Source: Abditibacteriales bacterium (lineage in GTDB: Bacteria; Armatimonadota; Abditibacteriia; Abditibacteriales; JANWYM01). From it: a DNA stretch of 7,330 nt. Numbering within the stretch: the stretch's first letter is position 1; each line of letters begins with the position of its first letter. The stretch is taken from NCBI GenBank assembly GCA_025055355.1, contig JANWYM010000199.1, forward strand, positions 1 to 7,330, given 5' to 3'. The notes under the pieces are model-generated. The model searched no databases and had not been told where the DNA came from. It was given only the letters and a program-made list of their open reading frames with translations. Positions 1 to 5,227 of this stretch are shown piece by piece. The translations under genes and the position numbers were made by a program.

Positions 1-40
1 TCTCCTTTGCAGGAGATTGCTTCGCTCCGCTCGGGATAAC
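1..40. repeat. truncated dispersed palindromic repeat, right arm only (copy A)
   Basis: The segment 12-40 reads GGAGATTGCTTCGCTCCGCT followed by CGGGATAAC. This matches the right arm of the complete palindromic repeats at 1787-1867 and 6986-7085, which have arms of the type CATTGCGAGCGGAGCGAAGC. The left arm would lie outside the window. It directly abuts the MSQLRHHA-type repeat at 40-89. Confidence 0.7.
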
Positions 41-89
41 ATTTTCATGCGGCGTGGTGTCTCAGTTGAGACATGGGCAACTCCTTTTT
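40..89 (-). repeat. RBS-ATG 'MSQLRHHA' repeat, copy 1
   Basis: This copy matches 1899-1944 at a constant offset of 1859. A 25-base core (51-75 versus 1910-1934) is identical, and flanking similarity extends on both sides. The core contains the perfect palindrome TGTCTCA-GT-TGAGACA (58-73). Read on the minus strand, both copies carry AAGGAG, then ATG, then codons for MSQLRHHA. Here the reading frame ends at once in GCA TGA (stop at 45-47). Both copies lie next to a CATTGCGAG-type palindromic repeat. Whether the unit is translated, or is the conserved tail of a mobile or duplicated fragment, cannot be decided from one window. Confidence 0.75.
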
Positions 90-182
90 CAGGACGGCAC
101 AGGCTTTCAGTGCGTCGATTTTGGTTATCCTATGCGGCAGGTTCGGGAATGGACTGGCACCAAAAATCGTCACCGTTGCCAT
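45..182 (-). CDS. possible small protein, 45 aa, unknown function
   Basis: I do not recognise this product. The minus-strand frame opens with ATG at 180-182, begins MATVTIFGASPF, continues through KIDALKACAVLKKELP and ends in MSQLRHHAA before TGA at 45-47. A sigma70-like promoter (193-221) predicts a start of transcription only about 3-5 bases before the ATG, so translation would be nearly leaderless. There is no upstream Shine-Dalgarno, although an internal AAGGAG lies before the in-frame ATG of MSQLRHHA. The last nine codons come from a repeat also present at 1899-1944. It has no transmembrane segment or known motif. It could be a genuine micro-protein, or the rest of a longer gene cut by a repeat. 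Support rests on the promoter and reading frame, not on homology. Confidence 0.35.
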   Translation of the reverse strand: MATVTIFGASPFPNLPHRITKIDALKACAVLKKELPMSQLRHHAA

Positions 183-192
183 TATCACTTTG

Positions 193-221
193 AGTATATC
201 ACAGCTTAAAACACTATTCAA
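193..221 (-). promoter_or_regulatory. sigma70-type promoter, minus strand
   Basis: On the minus strand the -35 box TTGAAT (216-221) and -10 box TATACT (193-198) are separated by exactly 17 bases. Each box differs from consensus at two or fewer positions. Transcription would start near 185-187, 3-5 bases ahead of the ATG at 182, and run toward the left edge of the window. The local sequence is AT-rich compared with the surrounding DNA. Confidence 0.55.
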
Positions 222-440
222 ACTTCGCTTTCCAAGTGCGCTGCCCTATCCGTTTGCGTCGCTCAAAATCGCTTCTGCTTAATTTCTTCATCGGTGCGGT
301 TGTGTTCTCAGGAATCGTCAGCCTTGCCGAGATACCGTTATGCCCATAGCAGTCAATCGGCATAGAGTAAGGGGGAGCGTCGCAGTTCGCGGCGGATACC
401 TTCGAGGTTCAGAGCCACGTTCACCCCTTGCGTCCCCCGA
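214..440 (-). other. intergenic stretch with weak minus-strand ORF scraps
   Basis: No gene is recognisable here. Two short minus-strand frames overlap. One has 49 codons (214-363, starting MPIDCYGHNGISARL and ending GQRTWKAKFE). The other has 23 codons from a GTG (353-424, containing NLEGIRRELRRSP). The first has codon choice less GC-rich at third positions than the large genes, and its stop overlaps the -35 box at 216-221. They could be remnants of a decayed gene or chance frames. GCAGTCAA (349-356) and TTGACTGC (472-479) form an inverted pair bracketing the right part of the stretch and the hairpin at 441-467. Confidence 0.2.
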
Positions 441-467
441 TGTGGCGCGGTCAGAGACCGCGCCACA
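441..467. repeat. perfect 12-bp-stem hairpin
   Basis: TGTGGCGCGGTC (441-452) and GACCGCGCCACA (456-467) are exact reverse complements around a three-base AGA loop. There is no T-run on either side, so it does not look like an intrinsic terminator. The compact GC-rich stem suggests a REP-like dispersed repeat, or an RNA-stabilising structure in the 3' region of the methyltransferase transcript. Confidence 0.7.
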
Positions 468-481
468 GGCGTTGACTGCAT

Positions 482-582
482 GTTAAAGCACGAGGCTGAA
501 GTCTGAAGCAGGTTCAAGCGATCTCAAACGTCTCCGTGATCTCGCTTGAACCTGCTTGATTGGAGTAGCATAATGCTTTAAC
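482..582. repeat. nested palindromic element of about 100 bp
   Basis: The outer arms GTTAAAGCA (482-490) and TGCTTTAAC (574-582) are perfect reverse complements. Inside them AAGCAGGTTCAAGCGA (506-521) and TCGCTTGAACCTGCTT (542-557) form a perfect 16-bp inverted repeat with a 20-base loop. The element lies 43 bases past the stop codon of the methyltransferase gene and could fold at the end of its transcript. No T-run follows on the minus strand, so it is not a canonical terminator. A MITE-like or REP-like repeat is an alternative. Confidence 0.65.
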
Positions 583-625
583 GTCATGGGGAGATTCGGG
601 TTGCTGTTGCCGCCAAGAGTTTTCG

Positions 626-1753
626 TTACCTCTTCTCCCGCTCTGCTGTCCACGGCTTGGGGGTGCCACCGTTGCTGCTCATCACCCCCACCAGGCGGTC
701 GCCCTCGACGAGGGCTTCGTAGGCTTGCTGGCTGCCCCCGCCCAGTATAAAGTAAACACCCCCGCCCCAGACGTAGAAGTGCTCGACAGGCGTTGGCTGG
801 TTGCCCGCCAAGTGGGTGGCAACCAGTTGCCCGTTGCGCTGCTCGATGCGCAGGGCAAGCGATCGTCCGTCGACGGACCAGCGCCACGTACCGACGAGGT
901 CGACCTTGTCGCGCTGCGCCGTCCACTCGCGGGTGCCCGCAAACGGTCCGCCCTGAATGTCTATACTGCCTTTGAGGGTGTCGCCGCTGATCTGTCCGCT
1001 GTAGCGGAAGGTCACTGGCTCCCCTTGCACCTCGCGCTGCACGGTGAAGGTCAACTGCGAACCGGTCACCTTGCCGTTCATGATGGGCGTCTCGCGGTCG
1101 TTCACACTGAGCGTGCCGCTGACGGTCTGAAAACGCTGCCGCAAGCGTAACTGGAACCGCCGCTCACCGTCCGCCGTCGGCACGCTCCATCGCCACGTGC
1201 CAGCCGCGCTGTCGGGGAGCATCCAGTAGTAGGCGGTGCGTCCGCCGATGTCCGCCGTCTGGTCGGCTTTCCATTCCCCCATGTCAAAGGCGTGGGAGAC
1301 GATGCGGCTGCCCGGCTTAAGTTGCTGGAACAGCATCGGGCGCAAGCGCAGGTTCAACTGTGGCAGTAGGTAAAGCGCCACCACGGTCGCATCGCGGAAG
1401 TCGCTCTGGAACAAGTCCTGCTCCAAGAACTTGACGCGCTCTGTCACGCCTGCCCTGCGCGCGTTGGCGTTGCTCTCTCGGATGCGCTGCGGGTCAATGT
1501 CTATACCCACGCCCCGCTTCGCGCCGAACTTCTGGACGGCGGCGATGACGATGCGCCCGTCCCCACAGCCTAAGTCGTAAACCACGTCGTCCTTGCCGAC
1601 CTTTGCCATCTTGAGCATCGCCTCCACCACCTCCGGCGGCGTCGGCACATACACCACGTCGGGCTGCCGCTGCTGCGCCAGTCCCGCAACGCCCCAACCA
1701 AAGATCGTGCTGACCCATAATCCAACCAACCATACGATGCGACGATGTAACAT
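626..1753 (-). CDS. exported class I SAM-dependent methyltransferase with duplicated C-terminal domain
   Basis: This 375-residue protein starts with a Sec-type signal peptide: MLHRR, a hydrophobic stretch 6-26, and probable cleavage after AGLA at 26. Residues 31-161 form a Rossmann-fold methyltransferase. The SAM-binding motif I is YDLGCGDGR (59-67), an acidic D85 ends strand 2, D113 occupies the next binding position, and YLLP (128-131) and SHAFDMGEW (153-161) follow. This layout, with PTPPEVVEAML before motif I, resembles the FAM173/ATPSCKMT lysine methyltransferase-like family. Residues 185-281 and 288-373 are two copies of a beta-rich domain, each opening with GTWRWSV and closing with WTA-x-R. 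The substrate is unknown. Export of a SAM enzyme is unusual, and membrane retention by an uncleaved N-terminus is an alternative. ATG at 1753 is preceded by AAGGGAGGG. Confident of the fold, unsure of the role. Confidence 0.88.
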   Translation of the reverse strand: MLHRRIVWLVGLWVSTIFGWGVAGLAQQRQPDVVYVPTPPEVVEAMLKMAKVGKDDVVYDLGCGDGRIVIAAVQKFGAKRGVGIDIDPQRIRESNANARRAGVTERVKFLEQDLFQSDFRDATVVALYLLPQLNLRLRPMLFQQLKPGSRIVSHAFDMGEWKADQTADIGGRTAYYWMLPDSAAGTWRWSVPTADGERRFQLRLRQRFQTVSGTLSVNDRETPIMNGKVTGSQLTFTVQREVQGEPVTFRYSGQISGDTLKGSIDIQGGPFAGTREWTAQRDKVDLVGTWRWSVDGRSLALRIEQRNGQLVATHLAGNQPTPVEHFYVWGGGVYFILGGGSQQAYEALVEGDRLVGVMSSNGGTPKPWTAEREKR

Positions 1754-1766
1754 ACTGTTTACTGTT

Positions 1767-1775
1767 CCCTCCCTT
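1767..1775 (-). promoter_or_regulatory. Shine-Dalgarno for the methyltransferase, at the edge of a palindromic repeat
   Basis: The minus strand reads AAGGGAGGG, 13 bases ahead of the ATG at 1753, slightly farther than usual. The site sits at the outer edge of the palindromic repeat at 1776-1867, as the corresponding GGAGG does for the repeats near 6570 and 7100. Confidence 0.6.
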
Positions 1776-1867
1776 GAAATGACCTATCATTGCGAGCGGA
1801 GCGAAGCCATCCCCTACGGAGGGGAAGGCTGCAGCGGCGGGGATATCTTCGCTGCGCTCGCCATGAC
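1776..1867. repeat. complete dispersed palindromic repeat (copy B)
   Basis: The left arm 1787-1814 (starting TCATTGCGAGCGGAGCGAAG) and the right arm 1839-1867 (reverse complement starting GTCATGGCGAGCGCAGCGAA) are imperfect inverted repeats around a G-rich centre of 24 bases. The edge GAAATGACCTA (1776-1786) is shared in form with copies at 6573 and 7085-7096. The element lies between the permease and methyltransferase genes. Confidence 0.85.
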
Positions 1868-1898
1868 GTTAGGGATATGAGTGTTATTGCCGCCATCA

Positions 1899-1944
1899 CA
1901 TTTTCCTGTGGCGTGGTGTCTCAGTTGAGACATGAGCCACTCCT
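1899..1944 (-). repeat. RBS-ATG 'MSQLRHHA' repeat, copy 2
   Basis: Second copy of the unit at 40-89. It has the same palindrome TGTCTCA-GT-TGAGACA (1917-1932) and, on the minus strand, AAGGAG followed by ATG and MSQLRHHA. Here the frame stays open beyond the unit into the neighbouring palindromic repeat, giving an extension that is clearly not a conserved protein. The palindromic repeat copy B lies only about 30 bases away. Confidence 0.75.
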
Positions 1945-1945
1945 T

Positions 1946-1997
1946 AAAAATGGTTGACAGGTGACGGTTGACGGTTTCATCACTGTCAACTGTCAAC
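1946..1997 (-). terminator. probable intrinsic terminator of the permease gene
   Basis: GTTGACAG (1953-1960) pairs with CTGTCAAC (1990-1997). The stem continues inward to about 1968/1982 with one mismatch and one G-U pair. On the minus strand the stem is followed by CC and then a run of five T residues (complement of 1946-1950). The hairpin overlaps the permease stop codon (1993-1995). CTGTCAAC also occurs twice in overlapping tandem (1983-1997), which allows alternative pairing. The stem is only moderately GC-rich, so termination may be incomplete. Confidence 0.6.
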
Positions 1998-3333
1998 TCT
2001 TTTCATCTTCCCGCTGGCGGACGAGCAGCGCGAACGGCACGCCTGCCAGCAAAACCACGACGCCAGTCAATGCGCCCACGCTCCACGCTTGACTGACTGC
2101 GTAGGCGAGGCTGGAATGAAGCATGTAGACACAGGTCACACAAAACAGCAGGGGCGTGAGCGGATACAGCGGCACGCGGAAGGGGCGGGGCGCATCGGGT
2201 TCGCTGGTGCGCAGCACGAACAACGACAACCCCGCCAAAAGGAAGAAGAACCAAAACACGGGCGAGGTGTAAGCCACCATTGTCTCGAACCCCTTGCGCG
2301 TGGACGCGCCCAACGCCACCAGCGCCAGCGAAATCACGCCTTGCACCAGCAGCGCGTTCGCGGGGGTGTCCGCCCGCTCCCGCCAGCGACCCAAGAAACG
2401 GAACAGCGCAAAGTCGCGCCCTAATGCGTAGGCGGTGCGAGCGCCTGTGAAAATGGAGGCGTTGGTCGCGCCCAGTGCCGAAACGGCAATCAGCACGCTG
2501 ACGAACATCGCACCGCCGGCGCCAAGCGCAGCACGCAGTAAGTCAGCGGCGACAGCATCTGACTTTGCCATCCCCGTCACGCCCAAGCCTTTGAGGTAAG
2601 CGAGGTTGACCAGCAGGTAAATCGCCGTGACCGCGCCGATGCCCCCTAACAGCGCCCGCACCATGTTCCGCCGCACGTCCCGCAACTCCGCCGAGACGTA
2701 AGCCGCTTCGTTCCATCCACCGAAGGTCAGCAACACGAAAATCATCGCCAAGCCGAAGGCGGGTGAGGACGACGCGGCGGGCGCGGCGGACGACGGGGAC
2801 GCCGCGCGGAACAAGCCGACCGCCGCGACCAGCAGCAGCCCCAACACCTTCGCTGCCGTCAGCACATTTTGCGTCCACTTCCCTTGCTGCACGCCCATCA
2901 CGTTCAGCGCGGTCAACACCACCACCGCCGCCATCGCGTAAACTGAAGACGCATAGCCCCCGACGGGCAGAACCCCCGCTGCGTAGTCGCCGAACACAAA
3001 CGCCAGCATCGCAATAGAGCCGGTCTGGATGACGGTCAGCCGCGCCCATGCAAACAGAAACGCGAGTTCGCGCCCGAAGGCGCGGATGAGGTAATGGTAA
3101 TCTCCGCCGGCGTGAGGGTATGCCGCCGCCAACTCCGCGTAACACAACGCGCCGATAAGCGAGACGACGCCTCCCAACAACCACACCAGCAGAAACGTCC
3201 CGCCGCTGCCCGTGTTCGCCGCGACGAGAGAGGGCGTCTTAAAAATCCCCGCGCCAATGACGATGCCCACGATGATGGCAACGACGTCCGTTACCGCTAA
3301 GATCGGTTTCGGTGCTGCGGCTTTGTCGGTCAC
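1993..3333 (-). CDS. APC-superfamily amino-acid permease
   Basis: This 446-residue inner-membrane protein has about 12 hydrophobic segments. The first carries the substrate-binding motif GAGIF (27-31). YAEL (65-68) and YPHAGGDY (72-79) follow, then LNVMGVQQGKWTQN (143-156), and GGWNEAAYVSAELRDVRRN (205-223) in the sixth segment and following loop. These are typical of the L-type/cationic amino-acid transporter branch, and the length is normal for it. The substrate cannot be read from sequence. The loop at 177-192 is rich in Ala, Ser and Pro. The start is GTG at 3331-3333, supported by AGAGGAG seven bases upstream. The gene lies 82 bases behind the PL11 lyase on the same strand, so it may be co-transcribed, although an amino-acid carrier has no obvious part in pectin breakdown. 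A terminator overlaps its stop. Confidence 0.92.
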   Translation of the reverse strand: MTDKAAAPKPILAVTDVVAIIVGIVIGAGIFKTPSLVAANTGSGGTFLLVWLLGGVVSLIGALCYAELAAAYPHAGGDYHYLIRAFGRELAFLFAWARLTVIQTGSIAMLAFVFGDYAAGVLPVGGYASSVYAMAAVVVLTALNVMGVQQGKWTQNVLTAAKVLGLLLVAAVGLFRAASPSSAAPAASSSPAFGLAMIFVLLTFGGWNEAAYVSAELRDVRRNMVRALLGGIGAVTAIYLLVNLAYLKGLGVTGMAKSDAVAADLLRAALGAGGAMFVSVLIAVSALGATNASIFTGARTAYALGRDFALFRFLGRWRERADTPANALLVQGVISLALVALGASTRKGFETMVAYTSPVFWFFFLLAGLSLFVLRTSEPDAPRPFRVPLYPLTPLLFCVTCVYMLHSSLAYAVSQAWSVGALTGVVVLLAGVPFALLVRQREDEKS

Positions 3334-3352
3334 GTAGTTCTCCTCTGAAAAT

Positions 3353-3388
3353 CGTCCTCGTCCTCGTCGTCGCCCTCGTTCTCGAACC
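3353..3388. repeat. hexanucleotide tandem repeat upstream of the permease
   Basis: Six imperfect units of six bases: CGTCCT, CGTCCT, CGTCGT, CGCCCT, CGTTCT, CGAACC. The array lies between the PL11 stop (3416) and the permease RBS (3340-3346), in what would be the permease leader. CGTCGTCG (3365-3372) also pairs with CGACGACG (3400-3407). Such arrays can change unit number by slippage. Confidence 0.6.
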
Positions 3389-3415
3389 TCAAAAACAACC
3401 GACGACGGGGACGAA

Positions 3416-5212
3416 TCACGGCGCCACCCGCTCGAACGCCGCCCACTGGCTCAACTGCGGCGGGCAGAAGTAGCCCATGCTCATCGCGGCGACACCGAGG
3501 CGGTATTGCCGGTCTTGCATCAACCACGGATAGCGCCACTCCGTCGGCGTCGTGGTCGTGTAAATCCGCAACTCGCCCTCCACGCAGGTCAGGATTTCCT
3601 CGCGCCAATCGCCCACCACATCGGCGATGCCGATGACATTGCCTTCGATGCGGAGCAACTCCTTTTGGCTTGCCCAATGCAGCAGACGCCCCCCGCGCGT
3701 GATGACCTCCTTCTGCGCGTCCCCGTCCCACCACACCGCGCGCGGCGACAATGTGCCTAAATCCTGACGGCTGAGGAGTTCCCCCTTGGCGCTGTAAAGC
3801 CAGCGGTCGGGCAAATCGCGCTCGCCCGCGTAGCCCTCCATGCCCCGATGCCTTGGGTCAATGTCGCCGACCATGCCCTGATTGTGAACGTGCGTCGTCG
3901 GTTTGTCCCAGCCCCACAGGATTTGTCCCGTGCGAGCGTCCACGAGGCATACGCCGTTTTGCTTCTGCCGCGTCTCAAAGCCATAGAAGATTTCCAAACC
4001 GGGGCGGTCGGGGTCAAAGTCCGTGACGTAGCAAACGTCTGGATGCCCCATCTTCAGGCTCCACAGCAGTTGTCCGTTGTCGTCAATGCATGCTGCGCCG
4101 ATGACCAGTTCATCCTTGCCGTCGCCGTCCACGTCAGCGGCGTGCAGGCAGTGCGCCCCCTGACCCGCCGCTGGGCTGCCGCGCGGCGCTTCAAACTGCC
4201 AGACGGTTTTTTGCAGGTCCTTGTTCAAAGCAACTACGCGAATCAAGCCATACGTGCCGCGCTGCATGATGACCGAAGGCGTGCGCCCGTCCAAGTAAGC
4301 AATCGCCAGAAAGTTCCTGCACGCACGATTGTAATCTTCATAACCCTCCCGCGAAATCCAGTCCACGCGCTGTTTGACTCTCCCCGTCATCCCGTCCAGC
4401 ATCAGCAGGTATTCAGGACCGGACTGCACATGCCCCGTCGGTTCGCGCGGGTCGCCCTCGCCCGCTTTGGTCAGCACCTCGGCTCTGCCGTCGCCGTCCA
4501 CGTCGTAAGCGAGGTAAGGCGAATACCATATCCCCAACTCAATGGACCAGCCCAAATCATGCCGCCATAAAAACTTGCCGTCGCTGCGATACGCCTCCAA
4601 CTTGTAAGTGTCGGGGCTGGGCTTCCAGTAGTTCGGGGCTTGATAGGGGTCCACGTTGAAGTCGGGTTGCTTGAGGACGAAATCCAGTTCACCGTCGCCG
4701 TCCAAATCGGCGATAGCGACCTTCTGCACCCGATACTTCCCTTGCAGTGGGATGGCAAGGTAAGGCTTGGGGCTGCCCGTGACCGTGACCGTAACCTCCT
4801 GTGGAACGGCACGGCGTCCGTCAGGAACGGCACGGCGTCCGTTCCCTACCTCCTTGTTGCCGACGACGGCGCGCACTTGGTAATGATAGGTCTGTCCGCG
4901 CTCTACTTGCGTGTCCGTGAAGTGCGTCAGTGGGATAGGCTTCTCCGTCAACCGCATGGCGCGGCGCTCGTTCCCGACGCGGCGGAGCACCTGAAAGCGC
5001 GTGTCGGCGGCATCCGTCGTCAACCACCGCCAACTCAGAAACACGCCGCGCTCACACTCCAGCGCGACCAAGCCACGACTTAATTTCTCCGCTGGAGGAA
5101 CAGCGCAACGTCCGTTCCTTACGGTCGAAGTGGACAGCAGCAGTGTCAAAAATATTAAGCGTAAGGCGTCCGCCTCGAAACGATGTCTCCTGGTGCAGTG
5201 TTGTTTGTTCAT
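3416..5212 (-). CDS. rhamnogalacturonan lyase, polysaccharide lyase family 11
   Basis: This 598-residue enzyme should cleave the rhamnose-galacturonate backbone of rhamnogalacturonan I by beta-elimination, as the family's YesW/YesX members do. A hydrophobic segment (18-30) suggests export, although the signal peptide is weak. Residues 46-145 form a fibronectin-like N-terminal domain (RGLVALECERGVFLSW). The rest is a calcium-binding beta-propeller with DLDGDGELD (169-177), SIELGIWYSPYLAYDVDGDG (223-242), DVDGDGKDEL (360-369) and DWREEI (535-540). The end YPWLMQDRQYRLGVA matches the family C-terminus. Length is close to that of known members. ATG at 5212 was chosen because GGAGGGG lies just before it. 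A TTG farther upstream would place that RBS inside the gene. Two short palindromic repeats add NGRCAVP (near 33-39) and a doubled GRRAVP (125-137). Endo or exo action is not resolved. Confidence 0.93.
   Translation of the reverse strand: MNKQHCTRRHRFEADALRLIFLTLLLSTSTVRNGRCAVPPAEKLSRGLVALECERGVFLSWRWLTTDAADTRFQVLRRVGNERRAMRLTEKPIPLTHFTDTQVERGQTYHYQVRAVVGNKEVGNGRRAVPDGRRAVPQEVTVTVTGSPKPYLAIPLQGKYRVQKVAIADLDGDGELDFVLKQPDFNVDPYQAPNYWKPSPDTYKLEAYRSDGKFLWRHDLGWSIELGIWYSPYLAYDVDGDGRAEVLTKAGEGDPREPTGHVQSGPEYLLMLDGMTGRVKQRVDWISREGYEDYNRACRNFLAIAYLDGRTPSVIMQRGTYGLIRVVALNKDLQKTVWQFEAPRGSPAAGQGAHCLHAADVDGDGKDELVIGAACIDDNGQLLWSLKMGHPDVCYVTDFDPDRPGLEIFYGFETRQKQNGVCLVDARTGQILWGWDKPTTHVHNQGMVGDIDPRHRGMEGYAGERDLPDRWLYSAKGELLSRQDLGTLSPRAVWWDGDAQKEVITRGGRLLHWASQKELLRIEGNVIGIADVVGDWREEILTCVEGELRIYTTTTPTEWRYPWLMQDRQYRLGVAAMSMGYFCPPQLSQWAAFERVAP
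4803..4845. repeat. in-frame tandem palindromic element inside the PL11 gene
   Basis: GGAACGGCACGGCGTCCGT occurs at 4803-4821 and again, identical, at 4824-4842, a period of 21 bases or seven codons. The ends GGAACGG and CCGTTCC are inverted. In the protein this adds a doubled GRRAVP motif exactly between the fibronectin-like domain and the propeller. A diverged copy sits at 5097-5118. Confidence 0.8.
5097..5118. repeat. diverged copy of the palindromic element near the PL11 N-terminus
   Basis: GGAACAGCGCAACGTCCGTT followed by CC matches the element at 4824-4845 except at five positions. It encodes NGRCAVP directly after the hydrophobic export segment and before the first conserved family residues. 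Confidence 0.65.
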
Positions 5213-5216
5213 GATT

Positions 5217-5227
5217 CTCCCCTCCTT
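5217..5227 (-). promoter_or_regulatory. Shine-Dalgarno of the PL11 gene, overlapping the upstream stop
   Basis: The minus strand reads AAGGAGGGGAG ending four bases before the ATG at 5212, with the GGAGG core eight bases away. The first base of this run overlaps the last base of the upstream TGA (5227-5229). This fixes the PL11 start and argues for translational coupling of the two genes. Confidence 0.8.

Noticed and set aside
441..467. Intrinsic terminator
   Set aside because: The stem is perfect but no T-run follows on either strand.
483..926. 147-codon minus-strand frame
   Set aside because: Out of frame with the methyltransferase and ending inside the nested palindrome. Its composition is that of a shadow frame.
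1814..1996. 60-codon minus-strand frame between the permease and the methyltransferase
   Set aside because: It consists of the terminator hairpin, the MSQLRHHA repeat and the palindromic repeat. Only the MSQLRHHA module itself is notable.
2543..3184. 213-codon minus-strand open frame
   Set aside because: Shifted shadow of the permease. Arg/Gly-rich translation with no membrane segments.
3848..4570. 240-codon plus-strand open frame
   Set aside because: Antisense shadow of the PL11 gene, whose protein family match is strong.
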